This document shows positions 16,856-26,511 of a stretch of 64,000 bases of DNA, piece by piece. The DNA comes from Ensifer sp. LC11 (GTDB lineage: Bacteria > Pseudomonadota > Alphaproteobacteria > Rhizobiales > Rhizobiaceae). Both the position numbers and the translations under genes were made by a program. Under the pieces are notes generated by a model that worked only from the letters and a program-made list of their open reading frames with translations, was not told the origin of the DNA and did no database searches. How positions within the stretch are numbered: position 1 is the first letter of the stretch; each line of letters starts with the position of its first letter. The stretch covers positions 62,001 through 126,000 of the forward strand of contig NZ_MBSO01000012.1 of assembly GCF_001695835.1 (NCBI RefSeq). The letters run 5' to 3'.

Positions 16856-17854
16856 TCACCGTGACGAGACGCCGGCCTGGAGTGCCTCGCGGCCGTGCGC
16901 GGCCGTCAGGTCGAGTACCGGGCCCACCGGCACGACGCCGGTCGGGTTGATGGTCGTGTGGCTGCGATAGTAATGCTCCTTGATGTGGCGCATGTCGACG
17001 GTCTCGGCCACGCCCGGCACCTGGTCGAGTTCCCGAAGATAACCCTGCAGGTTCGGATAGTCGGCGATCCGCCGGATGTTGCACTTGAAGTGGCCGACAT
17101 AGACAGGGTCGAAGCGCACCAGCGTGGTGAACAGGCGCCAGTCGGCCTCGGTGAGGCGGCTTCCGGTCAGGTAGCGGTGCGACGCGAGGCGTTCTTCCAG
17201 CTTGTCGAGCTGGGCAAAAAGCGCAGTGACGCTTTCCTCATAGGCGCCTTGCGTGGTGGCAAAGCCGGCCTTGTAAACGCCGTTGTTGACGTCGTTGTAG
17301 ACATCGGTGTTCATCGCGTCGATCTCGGCGCGCAGCTCTTCGGGGTAGAAGTCGAGCGTCGAGCCGGTGAGGCTATCGAAGGCCGAATTGAACATCCGGA
17401 TGATTTCGGAGGATTCGTTCGAGACGATCGTGTTCTGTCGCTTGTCCCAGAGAACGGGAACCGTCACCCGCCCGGAATAATTGGCATCGGCGCGGGTATA
17501 GATCTGCCACAGCGCCTTCGATCCGAAGAGATGGTCGCCGGTGCCGATGCCGCCATCCTTGAACTCCCAGCCCTGGGCGAGCATCAGCGGATCGACGACC
17601 GAAACCGAAATGATGTCTTCGAGCTTCTTCAATTTGCGAAAGATCAGCGTGCGGTGCGCCCAGGGGCAGGCGAGCGAGACATAGAGATGGTAGCGGCCGG
17701 CTTCCGCCTTGAAGCCGGCGTCGCCACTCGGGCCCGCCGATCCGTCCGCTGTCACCCAGTTGCGGAACTGCGAGGCGCTGCGCTTGAAATGGCCGTTCGT
17801 TGCCACGGTATCGTACCAGACGTCCTGCCAGACGCCGTCCACCAACCTGCCCAT
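16856..17854 (-). CDS. yqjG: Glutathionyl-hydroquinone reductase (Xi-class GST)
   Basis: This 332-residue protein matches the YqjG/ECM4 family. The catalytic Cys is in YVSLACPWAHRTLI near residue 63, followed by the conserved DPLMLAQGWEF block and, later, SNESSEIIRMFN. These enzymes reduce glutathionylated hydroquinones with glutathione in the cytoplasm. AAGGAG precedes the ATG. The 258 bases between this gene and the next are divergent promoter space; TTTGAC (17945-17950) and CTATCG (17967-17972), spaced by 16, could serve the rightward gene. Confidence 0.88.
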   Translation of the reverse strand: MGRLVDGVWQDVWYDTVATNGHFKRSASQFRNWVTADGSAGPSGDAGFKAEAGRYHLYVSLACPWAHRTLIFRKLKKLEDIISVSVVDPLMLAQGWEFKDGGIGTGDHLFGSKALWQIYTRADANYSGRVTVPVLWDKRQNTIVSNESSEIIRMFNSAFDSLTGSTLDFYPEELRAEIDAMNTDVYNDVNNGVYKAGFATTQGAYEESVTALFAQLDKLEERLASHRYLTGSRLTEADWRLFTTLVRFDPVYVGHFKCNIRRIADYPNLQGYLRELDQVPGVAETVDMRHIKEHYYRSHTTINPTGVVPVGPVLDLTAAHGREALQAGVSSR

Positions 17855-18112
17855 CGGACGATCTCCTTCGTGTTCGTTGTTCTCATAGATAGCGTTTCCG
17901 GCAGCGTCCGATAGATGGCGAAATCGGAACAGTGCGTTTTAGGCTTTGACAGAGGGCAATTTTCTGCTATCGGCGATCTCACACCTTTTTTCGTGCTGGA
18001 AGAAACCACACTGATGATGTTTTCGGGAAACCTGCGACGACGCTGATGCTGCCAACGCCCTGTTCGGGCGAAGCCATCCCTATGTCTGTTCGCATGCCTG
18101 GTTTCCGATCCC

Positions 18113-18658
18113 ATGAAAAAGCACGATCTCGTCTACCTGACCGAAGACGCGTCCCACGACGCAGCCATTGAAATCATCAATGAAGAAGCCTTTGGCCCCG
18201 GCCGGTTTGCCCGGGCGGCAGCGCGCATTCGCGAGCAGGGGCCGCACGACCGGTCGCTTTCCTTCATCTGCGCTGATTATGGCGAGACGATCGCTTCAGT
18301 CCGGATGACGCCGGTCTTTGCCGGTTCGGTTAAAGGCCATCTGCTCGGTCCGCTCGCGGTGCGGCCGTCGCACAAGAACCAGGGCATCGGCCGGGAACTG
18401 GTGCGCATCGCCGTCGAGGCGGCACGGCGGCAGGGCTCGGAAGCGGTGATCCTCGTCGGTGACCCGCCCTACTATCAGCCGCTCGGCTTCGAGAAGGTGC
18501 GTTACGGCGCGCTGGAGTTTCCAGGGCCGGTCGATCCGGCACGGGTGCTGGTCGTGCCGATGGTCGAGGGTGTGCATGCCGGCCTTGCCGGCGTCATCGG
18601 CTGGCGGAACGACGAAGCGATGCCGGCCGTAGTGTTCGATCTGCCGCTCGCCGTCTGA
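18113..18658 (+). CDS. GNAT family N-acetyltransferase (YhbS-like)
   Basis: This 181-residue protein carries the acetyl-CoA binding core LLGPLAVRPSHKNQGIGRELVRIAVEAARRQG, and the YhbS-type stretch VGDPPYYQPLGFEKV near residue 120. The substrate is unknown. The gene stands alone, divergent from yqjG. Confidence 0.8.
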   Translation: MKKHDLVYLTEDASHDAAIEIINEEAFGPGRFARAAARIREQGPHDRSLSFICADYGETIASVRMTPVFAGSVKGHLLGPLAVRPSHKNQGIGRELVRIAVEAARRQGSEAVILVGDPPYYQPLGFEKVRYGALEFPGPVDPARVLVVPMVEGVHAGLAGVIGWRNDEAMPAVVFDLPLAV

Positions 18659-18723
18659 GGCCGGAAAGAGAGAAAGGTTGTGCGGCTTTCCGCCCCTATC
18701 CCTCCCGGACAATCGGCCGGCTG

Positions 18724-19146
18724 TTATCCGGCGGTCAACGACTTCCTGAGGAAGACGCGGGCGCGGCCGATGGGAAAATCGGGCAATTCGCCAAAGACCT
18801 GGTAGCCCTGGCGTTCATAGGCCCGCCGGGCCTGTGGGTTGAAGGTATCGATCCAGGCGCCGTGACAGCCGCGCTTTCGGGCTTCCTCTTCGGCAGCCTC
18901 AAGCAGGCGACCGGCGATGCCCTGGCCGCGCAGGTCTTCCGGCAGCCACAGCCATTGCACGAACAGCCAACCCCATGCGGTATAGCCGTTGAGGCCGCCG
19001 CGCTGGCCCTTCGCCTCCGGGCCGCCGATGAGCACGGCGAGTGACCGCCGCTCCGACGGCCCGATGTCGGCGGCGTTGAATGCGGTCAGGCCGTGGCCGA
19101 TCGCTTCGAGCGCCTCGGGCGACGGGGTGTCGGTGACTTCGAACAT
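18724..19146 (-). CDS. GNAT family N-acetyltransferase
   Basis: This 140-residue acetyltransferase has the acetyl-CoA loop LPEDLRGQGIAGRLLEAAEEEARKRG and the C-terminal block FNPQARRAYERQGYQVFG. It is the last gene of the moxR operon, 14 bases after the preceding GNAT gene. Why two acetyltransferases sit at the end of a MoxR/vWA operon is not known. Confidence 0.8.
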   Translation of the reverse strand: MFEVTDTPSPEALEAIGHGLTAFNAADIGPSERRSLAVLIGGPEAKGQRGGLNGYTAWGWLFVQWLWLPEDLRGQGIAGRLLEAAEEEARKRGCHGAWIDTFNPQARRAYERQGYQVFGELPDFPIGRARVFLRKSLTAG

Positions 19147-19160
19147 CGGAGCCTCTATTT

Positions 19161-19634
19161 TCAGGTGCGGCGCATGCTGAAGACGTCAAGGCGATCTTCG
19201 CCGACGTCCATTTCATCCAGCCGCCAGCCGAGACGTTCATAAAAGGCGCGCTTGCTGCGAAGGGCGCAGAGATGCACGGCCTCGGCGCCGGTGTCGAGCG
19301 CCGCATGCGCCGCTCTCAGCACGATGTCGCTGCCGATGCCCGCCCCGCGGAACGGCGGATCGACCCAGACCGCAGCCACCCAGGGTGTGAGATCCGGCCG
19401 CTCTTCAAGGTCCGAGGCAATCACCGAGGCGGTGCCGACGAAGTGATCTCCGGCATGCGCGACCAAACAGAGTTGCTCCGCATCTTCGCCAAGGCTCGCC
19501 TGGAGCAGGCCAGTAATGTGATCCCGCGGGAAGCCGTGCGGCTCCCACCAGGCACGCCAGATGCGGTCGGCGACCGCATCGAAAAAATGCGGCGCGTCGC
19601 GAAGATCACTGACGATGATTGTCTGCTTGCTCAT
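19161..19634 (-). CDS. GNAT family N-acetyltransferase, coupled to the moxR operon
   Basis: This 157-residue acetyltransferase shows the motif A stretch AAVWVDPPFRGAGIGSDIVLRAAHAAL and the terminal block SKRAFYERLGWRLDEMDVG. Its ATG (19634-19632) overlaps the TGA of the upstream membrane protein (ATGA), so the two are translationally coupled and belong to one operon. Confidence 0.82.
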   Translation of the reverse strand: MSKQTIIVSDLRDAPHFFDAVADRIWRAWWEPHGFPRDHITGLLQASLGEDAEQLCLVAHAGDHFVGTASVIASDLEERPDLTPWVAAVWVDPPFRGAGIGSDIVLRAAHAALDTGAEAVHLCALRSKRAFYERLGWRLDEMDVGEDRLDVFSMRRT

Positions 19635-21700
19635 CGGCCTTCGCGATACCAGGTGGCGGAGATCAGGAAGAGCAGGGCTGCAAGCCCCAGGAGCCCGGTG
19701 AACAGCGGCACCGAGTTGACGCCTTTCAGCACGGTTTCGTCGGTCATGCGGATCGAGAGCCGCTGGTCGTCGGCCGAGCGGATCGAACCCCTGACCGGCA
19801 GCACCGTCGGCAGGTCGAGCGGGCCGTCGGCGCTTGCGAGACGGCGGACGAGACCCTTGGTCTTTTCGGCCCAGGGACGCAGCTTGTCCTCGGTCGAGAT
19901 CGCCGCCTTGAATTCCGGCGCATTGGGGTCGCCGACATGCGCGAGCGCGGTCAACTCTCCGTTGGCCATCTCAAAAAGCCCGGTCTCCGTGGTGGCAAGC
20001 TCGGCCGAATAAAGGCCAGGCTGGCGCTCGGTCAGCTTCACATCCTGCTTCTGGCCGGAAGGAGAAACGAGCGTCACCGGACCCGGATCGCCATCGATCG
20101 TCTGGCGGGTGATTTCGAGCGTCCGGCCCCTCGCGCGCGCCGTCAGCGCCTCTTCCTCGAGCGAGGGTTCCTGCATCAGCCAGTGGGCGGTGCGGCGATA
20201 GAGCGAGACGTGCGGTCCGCCGCCTTCAAAGCCGCGCGCCCAAAGCCAGCCCTGGTCGGAAAGCAGCATGGCCACACGGCCTTTGCCGACGCGATTAAGC
20301 ACGAGCAGGGGCTTGCCGTCGGCCGCTTGCATGACCGTGTGGCCCTGCGGCCGGTTGACATCGACGGTGCGGAACCAGCGGCCCCAGTGCGGTGGCTCGC
20401 TTTCGGAGCCTTCAAGGCCGCGGGTCACCGGATGTTTCTTTCCTTCCTCCGACAGGCGGGGGAAGAAGGCCTTTTCGTTCATGACGCCCGTTGGCGCCGC
20501 TGGAAGGACAGCGGAGAGTGGTGTGGCGGCGATGGAATCGTCACCCGCATGTTCCGGTCCGGCTGCGATCAGAAGCGCCCCGCCATTTTCCACATATTGC
20601 GCGATGTTGTCGTAGTAGAGGATCGGCAAAAGGCCGCGATGCTGGTAGCGATCGAGAATGATCAGGTCGAATTCGTTGATCTTGTCGACGAACAGCGAGC
20701 GCGTCGGGAAGGCGATCAGCGACAGTTCGTTGATCGGCGTGCCATCCTGCTTTTCCTGAGGCCGCAGAATCGTGAAATGCACCAGATCGACCGCGGCGTC
20801 GGATTTCAAAAGATTGCGCCAGGCGCGCTCGCCGGCATGCGGTTCGCCGGAGACCAGCAGGACGCGCAGGTTTTCGCGAATGCCGTCAAGCACATGGACG
20901 GCGCGGTTATTGGCCGTGGTCACTTCGCCCGGAACCGCGTCCACTGCGAACTCAAGCACGTTGTTGCCGCCGCGCGGAACTTTGAAGCTGAAGGGAACAT
21001 CGGTTCCGGGTTCGGCCCGTTCCCGCGCAATTTCGTTGCCGTTGAGGCGGATCGTCACCTCCGCAGTTCCACCGGGGGCGGCGCCGTCGTCAATGACCCG
21101 GAACGAAAGCTTCTGTTCCTCGCCGACGATGCCGAAGCGCGGCGGGTTGATGAGTTCGACACGCCGGTCGAACTCGTCGGGCTTGCCGGTTATCAGCCCA
21201 TGGACCGGGGCGTCGAAACCAAGTGCGCGGCTGACCTCCGGCACGTCGTGGATCTGGCCGTCGGTCACGAAGATGGCGCCACCGATACGTGCGGGCGGAA
21301 CGTCTGAGAGCGCGGAGGCGAGTGCCGTGAAGAGATTGGTCGAAGGGGAGACGCTCGCCGGATCCGTCTTGGCTTCGATGATGCGGGGTTCGATAAGCGG
21401 TATGCCTGCCAGCCGCGCCTTCAGGCTCTCGACGGCACGGTTCGTCTGTTCGGTCCGCTCGCCGTTCTGCTGGCTCTGGCTGCGGTCGATGACGATAGCA
21501 ACGATGGTCGAAAGCGGATCACGCAGTTCGACGAAAATGGAGGGATTGGCGATCGCCAGCCCGAGCGCGGCAAGCGCGAGCGCGCGCAGCCAGGCGCCGC
21601 GCACTTTCTGCCACAGGCCATAGGCGATGAACAGCGCCGCAATCGCCAGCAGCGGCACGAAGTAGATCCAGGGGAGCAGCGGAGCAAGGCCATAGGTCAT
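19631..21700 (-). CDS. Membrane-anchored vWA / amidotransferase-fold protein of the moxR operon
   Basis: This 689-residue protein has two N-terminal membrane helices, a von Willebrand A-like region with an intact MIDAS-type DRSQS near residue 78 and VTDGQ further on, an Ig-like middle (RVELINPPRFGIVGEE...), a glutamine-amidotransferase-like fold with no obvious catalytic Cys (VENGGALLIAAGPEH), and a C-terminal helix (VPLFTGLLGLAALLFLISATWY). The start at 21700 has GAGGG nine bases upstream; a TTG at 21721 overlaps the previous gene. It probably assembles in the membrane with the other operon products; function unknown. Confidence 0.75.
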   Translation of the reverse strand: MTYGLAPLLPWIYFVPLLAIAALFIAYGLWQKVRGAWLRALALAALGLAIANPSIFVELRDPLSTIVAIVIDRSQSQQNGERTEQTNRAVESLKARLAGIPLIEPRIIEAKTDPASVSPSTNLFTALASALSDVPPARIGGAIFVTDGQIHDVPEVSRALGFDAPVHGLITGKPDEFDRRVELINPPRFGIVGEEQKLSFRVIDDGAAPGGTAEVTIRLNGNEIARERAEPGTDVPFSFKVPRGGNNVLEFAVDAVPGEVTTANNRAVHVLDGIRENLRVLLVSGEPHAGERAWRNLLKSDAAVDLVHFTILRPQEKQDGTPINELSLIAFPTRSLFVDKINEFDLIILDRYQHRGLLPILYYDNIAQYVENGGALLIAAGPEHAGDDSIAATPLSAVLPAAPTGVMNEKAFFPRLSEEGKKHPVTRGLEGSESEPPHWGRWFRTVDVNRPQGHTVMQAADGKPLLVLNRVGKGRVAMLLSDQGWLWARGFEGGGPHVSLYRRTAHWLMQEPSLEEEALTARARGRTLEITRQTIDGDPGPVTLVSPSGQKQDVKLTERQPGLYSAELATTETGLFEMANGELTALAHVGDPNAPEFKAAISTEDKLRPWAEKTKGLVRRLASADGPLDLPTVLPVRGSIRSADDQRLSIRMTDETVLKGVNSVPLFTGLLGLAALLFLISATWYREGR

Positions 21701-21710
21701 CGATCGGCCC

Positions 21711-24536
21711 TCACTGTCCAAGCCTTTGCAGAAGGTCCGGCACGTGCACCTGGTCAGCCTTATAGTTGCCGGTCAGCATATACATCATGATGTTGACGCC
21801 GGCCCGGTAAGCGTATTCGCGCTGCATCTCGTCCGGCGGCACCGTCGGCAAGAGCGGCGCGCCGTTGACATCCACCGCCCAGGCGCCGGCAAAGTCGTTG
21901 CCGGTGATCATGATCGGCGTCACGCCGTCGCCGCCGCGCACCGGGCGGTTGCCCTGGTTTTCATCGCCGTTTGGGGCAGCCTCCACCCACAGCTGGCTTT
22001 CGACATAACGTCCCGGGAAGTTCGAAAGCAGGTAGAAGGCCTTGGTCAGGACGTGGTCGGAGGGCACCGGTTCGAGCGGCGGGATGTCGAGGCCGCTCAG
22101 CATCGCCTGCAAGCGTTGCACATTAGGGCTGTCGCCTGCCGCCGAAGGCGTGAGCGAGGAAAACTGGTCGCGCGTATCGAAGAGCACCGTTCCGCCATTG
22201 CGCATGTAGGCGTCGATCCGGCTCATGACCCGGCTGCTCGGCATCGCCGCGGTTGCAGAAACCGGCCAATAGATGATCGGGTAGAATGCCAGCTCGTCCT
22301 GTTCGAGGTCGATGCCGACGGGCGCACCCGGTTCCAGCGCCGTTCGATAGGTCAGATAGTTGCTGAGGCCAATCAGCCCCTGTTCGGAAAGGCGGTCGAC
22401 CTCCTCCTCGCCGGTGATGACATAGGCGAGGTGGGTCGTATCCAGCCGTTGCAGCGTCTGATCGTCGCTCGGTTGGCTGTCCTGGGCGTGACCGATCGTC
22501 GGGGCCAGAGCAGCAAGACCAAGCGTTGCAAGGCCGAGGCTTGCAACCAGGGCTGCGGCAGCGGCGCTTCGGGTTCCGCGACGGCGCCATCCCGTCAGGC
22601 CGCCGGCCATGTAGAGCACGATCAGCGTATCGATGAGGAAGAGCATCAATGCGAGCGCAAAGAGATAGGGCCGGATCGACAATGGCCGGGCACCTTCCAG
22701 TCCTTCCGCGCGTTCACCGACGAGATTGCCGGCAATCGGAACGAGCCTGCCATCGTCGCGGAGAAGGTTGTTGGCGACGAAACCCTCTTCCGAGCCGTAG
22801 AGGCCGGGCGGTGTGTCCGCAGACACCTTCGGGGAAACCCCGGGTACAATTTCCAGCGGCCGGGCGCTGCCGGTTTCACCAGTCAGTTCGCCCCGGGCAT
22901 TGACCAGCCGGTAGGGCGGCAGGGTCTGGGCCTTGCTGGCCTGGTCTCCGGCGATGCCGCCGGCGCGCGAAAGCTGGATCGACCGGCGCAGCATATCGAC
23001 GAAGGAACCGGAGATCGGCAGGTTCGACCAGCTTGGATCGGCGCTCACATGGAAAAGCACGATACGCCCGCGCCCGCGTTCGGCCGTCGTCACCAGCGGT
23101 GTGCCGTCGGCAAGGTTGGCCCAGGTGCGTTCCACAAGATCGGGCGTCGGCTGTGCGAGCACCTGACGCTTCACGAGCACGTCGCGCGGACGCTCCAGGC
23201 CGGCAAAGGGGCTGGAGGAGGGATAGTCGGCAAGCGGCTGCGGTTCGGACCAGGAAAGCGCACCGTCAAGCGTGCGCTCGCCTTGCCTGAGGACGACAGG
23301 GACGAGGGGATCGTCGGCAGGTGCCCCGGCGAGCCTCGGGCCGGCGAAGCGGACGAGCATGCCGCCATTCTCCAGCCAGCGCGTGACCAGCGGATAGCTT
23401 TCATCCGGCAATCGACCGACATCGGCCATGACCAGGATGGATGGATTCTGCGCAAGGAGTTCGGCGATCGCCTTGCCGATCGCTTCCTCACGCGGCTCGA
23501 TCAGATCCGCATGCGGTTCGAGCGCCCGTTTGATGTAGTAAAGCGGCGAGAGCAAAGGTTGCGCCTGATGCACCTCGCCGCTCAGCAGCGCCACGCGACG
23601 GCGGCGATTGCCGTCGTCGAGCAGATGGACGCCACCGGCCGTCGCCTGGCCTTCGATCGTCAGGCGCGCGAAGTCGTTGCGCAGCTCGAAAGGAGCCCTC
23701 AGCAGGGCATTCGCCGTGGTCGCACCCGCTGCAAAGCGCAGCTCGCCCTCGGCGATTGCCGTGCCGCGCGTGTCGCGGGCCAGCACATAATAGGCGCGCG
23801 GCTCGCTGAGCGGCAGCCGCGACGCATTGACCCGCATGCCTTCGCTTTCGTTGGTCGCGGAGGTCAGCGCTATCGCGCTCTCGGCGTTGCCTTCGATCCG
23901 GCGGATACTTGCTGCGCCGAGATCGGCGACCTGCTGCATCGTCTCGCCATCTTCCGCCTCGATCCCGTCGCTGAGGAAGACAAGCGTGCCGGGCGGCGAG
24001 CCCGCAAGCGCCGCTTTCATGGCGCCAAGCGCCGGCGCGCGCTCCGCCGGAAGCGGTTGCGGTTGCGCTGCCGCCAGCCGATCGCGCGCAGTGGCGGCGG
24101 AGGTCGGTGTCGCGTCGTGCTGTCGGTCGGTCGTAAATACGATCGAAACCGGCAGGTCCTTCGCCTCGGCATCGTCGATCAGGGCATTGGCGGTCTCGAG
24201 CCGCTTGTCCCAATCGGCAACTGTCGCCCAGCTATTGTCGATGACAAGCGCAAGGGGCCCCGTGGCCGAGAGTGTGTTCTGCCGCGGGTTCATGACCGGA
24301 TCGGCGATCGCCAGGATCACCGCCGCTGCCATCACCATGCGCAAGAGCGTCAGCCACCAGGGGCTTTGTGCGGGTGTTTCCTCGCGCTTCATCACCGAGG
24401 CGAGGATGCGCAGCGGCGGGAACACCTCGGCCGCAGGCCTCGGCGGCGTCATGCGCAAGAGCCACCAGATCACCGGCAGCGCGATCAGGGCGGCGAGCAT
24501 GGCCGGATTGCCGAAGAGGAAGGGCAGACCGCTCAT
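21711..24536 (-). CDS. BatA-like / DUF4159 membrane protein of the moxR operon
   Basis: This 941-residue protein opens with the BatA-type double-helix domain (GLPFLFGNPAMLAALIALPVIWWLLR), followed by a vWA-like region whose metal site reads DNSWA, one Ser short of DxSxS. A membrane pair around residues 625-690 separates this from a C-terminal DUF4159 domain (about 730-930: DTTHLAYVITGEEEVDRLSEQGLIGLSNYLTYRTALEPG). Its ATG overlaps the DUF58 gene's TGA (ATGA). Such proteins accompany MoxR ATPases in alphaproteobacteria; proposed roles concern envelope integrity and complex maturation. Confidence 0.82.
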   Translation of the reverse strand: MSGLPFLFGNPAMLAALIALPVIWWLLRMTPPRPAAEVFPPLRILASVMKREETPAQSPWWLTLLRMVMAAAVILAIADPVMNPRQNTLSATGPLALVIDNSWATVADWDKRLETANALIDDAEAKDLPVSIVFTTDRQHDATPTSAATARDRLAAAQPQPLPAERAPALGAMKAALAGSPPGTLVFLSDGIEAEDGETMQQVADLGAASIRRIEGNAESAIALTSATNESEGMRVNASRLPLSEPRAYYVLARDTRGTAIAEGELRFAAGATTANALLRAPFELRNDFARLTIEGQATAGGVHLLDDGNRRRRVALLSGEVHQAQPLLSPLYYIKRALEPHADLIEPREEAIGKAIAELLAQNPSILVMADVGRLPDESYPLVTRWLENGGMLVRFAGPRLAGAPADDPLVPVVLRQGERTLDGALSWSEPQPLADYPSSSPFAGLERPRDVLVKRQVLAQPTPDLVERTWANLADGTPLVTTAERGRGRIVLFHVSADPSWSNLPISGSFVDMLRRSIQLSRAGGIAGDQASKAQTLPPYRLVNARGELTGETGSARPLEIVPGVSPKVSADTPPGLYGSEEGFVANNLLRDDGRLVPIAGNLVGERAEGLEGARPLSIRPYLFALALMLFLIDTLIVLYMAGGLTGWRRRGTRSAAAAALVASLGLATLGLAALAPTIGHAQDSQPSDDQTLQRLDTTHLAYVITGEEEVDRLSEQGLIGLSNYLTYRTALEPGAPVGIDLEQDELAFYPIIYWPVSATAAMPSSRVMSRIDAYMRNGGTVLFDTRDQFSSLTPSAAGDSPNVQRLQAMLSGLDIPPLEPVPSDHVLTKAFYLLSNFPGRYVESQLWVEAAPNGDENQGNRPVRGGDGVTPIMITGNDFAGAWAVDVNGAPLLPTVPPDEMQREYAYRAGVNIMMYMLTGNYKADQVHVPDLLQRLGQ

Positions 24537-25453
24537 AGCTGGCCCCCGTGGGTTGCCCGCCCCGGCATGCCGGAGAGATAGGTGTGGACGGCTACGAGCG
24601 CCTCGGAGGCGGGCCTGTCGGTCTTGTGCGGGGTGAAGGTCCAGCCGAGATGGCGAAGTGTGACGCCAAGGCTATCGCGCCGGCCGACATAGGCGCGCTG
24701 ATAGTCCTCGCGCAGGACTTCGGCCCTGCCGGCGGTCAGCTTCTCGCCGGTCTCCGGATCGGTGAATTCGGTTCGGCCGGTGTAGGGGAACACCTCTTCG
24801 GCCGGGTCGGCAATCTCGACGACATGGCCGCGCAGACCCCGCCGCGCAAGCGGGCCGAGCCGCTCCATGATTTTTTCCGCCGGGTCGAGAAAATCGCCGA
24901 TCAGCACGAGGTCGCTGGCGCTGCGGATCATCCCGGTCTGGGGAAGCCCCTCGGCAAGCGGGCTCAGCATGATCGCGGTCGCCAAGCGTTCGGCTGCGTT
25001 GCGGGCCGAGACCGGCTCCATGACGCCTGGGCAGCCGATGCGCTCGCCGGAGCGCGCAAGGATCTCGGCGAGCGCGAGCATCAGCACCAGTGCGCGGCTT
25101 TCCTTGGAAACGGATCCGAGCTTCGATTTGTACATCATCGACGGCGAGAGGTCCGCCCAAAGCCAGATGGTGTGGGCGGCTTCCCATTCGCGGTCACGCA
25201 CATAGGTGTGGTCGTCGCGGGCCGAGCGGCGCCAGTCGATGCGCGACATGCTTTCGCCATCGCTATAGGGCCGGAACTGCCAGAAGTTCTCGCCGATGCC
25301 GCGCTTGCGCCGGCCATGCCAGCCGGAGATCACGGTGTTGGCGATCCGTCGCGCCTCGACCAGGCAATCGGGAACGAGCATGGCGCGCTGCTGCGCGCGT
25401 GAAAGCACTTCACCAGCGGGAGTACGCGAGACTATGTGCCCGACGGTGGCCAT
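24533..25453 (-). CDS. DUF58 (vWA-like) protein
   Basis: This 306-residue protein has the DUF58 hallmark near residues 50-80: GRRKRGIGENFWQFRPYSDG, then SRIDWRRSARDDHTYVRDRE. A vWA-like fold follows, with a DLSPS metal-site motif near residue 100. DUF58 proteins are the usual partners of MoxR ATPases and may deliver substrates to them. The gene follows moxR by 3 bases and overlaps the next gene by 4. Confidence 0.9.
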   Translation of the reverse strand: MATVGHIVSRTPAGEVLSRAQQRAMLVPDCLVEARRIANTVISGWHGRRKRGIGENFWQFRPYSDGESMSRIDWRRSARDDHTYVRDREWEAAHTIWLWADLSPSMMYKSKLGSVSKESRALVLMLALAEILARSGERIGCPGVMEPVSARNAAERLATAIMLSPLAEGLPQTGMIRSASDLVLIGDFLDPAEKIMERLGPLARRGLRGHVVEIADPAEEVFPYTGRTEFTDPETGEKLTAGRAEVLREDYQRAYVGRRDSLGVTLRHLGWTFTPHKTDRPASEALVAVHTYLSGMPGRATHGGQL

Positions 25454-25456
25454 GCG

Positions 25457-26470
25457 TCAGCCTCTGGCCTGTTTCACCAGGTCGGCGACGACGTCGCGCA
25501 CGGTCATGCCTTCGGCGCGGGCGGCGAAGGTCAGCGCCATGCGGTGCTGCAGCACCGGTTCGGCGAGCGCCAGAACGTCGTCCATCGATGGCGCCAGGCG
25601 GCCGTCATAGAGCGCGCGGGCACGGGCACAGAGCATCAGCGCCTGGCCGGCGCGGGGGCCTGGACCCCAGGCAACGTTCTTGTCGGTTGCGGCATTGCCG
25701 TTGCCCGGGCGGGCCGAGCGCACCAAGGACAGGATCGCATCGACCACCTTTTCGCCGACCGGCATCTGGCGGATGAGGCTCTGGATCTGCTGAAGTCGGG
25801 CGGCATCGATGACCGGGTGGGCGGTGGCTTCACCGATACCGGTGGTTTCGAGCAGGATCTGCCTTTCGGCCGTCAGGTCAGGATAGCCGACATCAACCTG
25901 CATCAGGAAGCGGTCGAGCTGTGCTTCGGGCAGGGGATAGGTGCCTTCCTGCTCCAGCGGGTTCTGGGTCGCAAGCACATGGAAGGGCTGCGGCAGATCC
26001 TTGCGCGCGCCAGCCACGGTGATGTGATATTCCTGCATCGCCTGCAAAAGCGCCGACTGCGTGCGCGGCGAGGCGCGGTTGATTTCATCGGCCATCAGCA
26101 ATTGCGTGAAGATCGGGCCGGGGATGAAGCGAAACGAGCGGTGGCCGGCCTGATCCTGATCCATAACTTCAGAGCCGAGGATATCGGAGGGCATCAGGTC
26201 GGGCGTAAATTGCACGCGGCTGGAGTTGAGGCCAAGCACGGTGCCGAGCGTGGCCACGAGCTTCGTCTTGGCAAGGCCCGGGACGCCGACGAGCAGGGCG
26301 TGGCCGCCGGAGAGAACGGCCAGCAGCGTCTGCTCGACGACATTCTCCTGGCCGAAAATGACCTTGCCGACTTCGGCGCGAATCCGGGCGATTTCACCCA
26401 GTGCGCTTTCGGCCGCGGCGACAATCGCCTTCTCGTCGATCGCGTCTGCCGCGCCCTTCATCACACTCAT
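25457..26470 (-). CDS. MoxR family AAA+ ATPase
   Basis: This 337-residue ATPase has Walker A GVPGLAKTK, Walker B LLMADEINRA, and the sensor motif ATQNPLEQEGTYPLPEAQLDRF. MoxR proteins act as chaperones that load cofactors or metals into protein complexes together with vWA proteins. It heads a six-gene operon (moxR, DUF58, BatA/DUF4159, vWA membrane protein, two GNATs). The start at 26470 is preferred over 26476 because GGGGAG then lies about 7 bases upstream. Confidence 0.92.
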   Translation of the reverse strand: MSVMKGAADAIDEKAIVAAAESALGEIARIRAEVGKVIFGQENVVEQTLLAVLSGGHALLVGVPGLAKTKLVATLGTVLGLNSSRVQFTPDLMPSDILGSEVMDQDQAGHRSFRFIPGPIFTQLLMADEINRASPRTQSALLQAMQEYHITVAGARKDLPQPFHVLATQNPLEQEGTYPLPEAQLDRFLMQVDVGYPDLTAERQILLETTGIGEATAHPVIDAARLQQIQSLIRQMPVGEKVVDAILSLVRSARPGNGNAATDKNVAWGPGPRAGQALMLCARARALYDGRLAPSMDDVLALAEPVLQHRMALTFAARAEGMTVRDVVADLVKQARG

Positions 26471-26511
26471 GGTCATACTCCCCGGTCGCCCGTTGTTAAA
26501 CCGAATCGCCC

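Noticed and set aside
17752-18114. 120-codon minus-strand ORF overlapping the yqjG start
   Set aside because: It overlaps yqjG in another frame and runs through the promoter region; the sequence is low in family-like features.
21726-24581. Very long plus-strand ORF (951 codons) opposite the DUF4159 gene
   Set aside because: It is the antisense frame of a clear protein gene in high-GC DNA. The translation has no domain and is rich in Arg, His and Gly.
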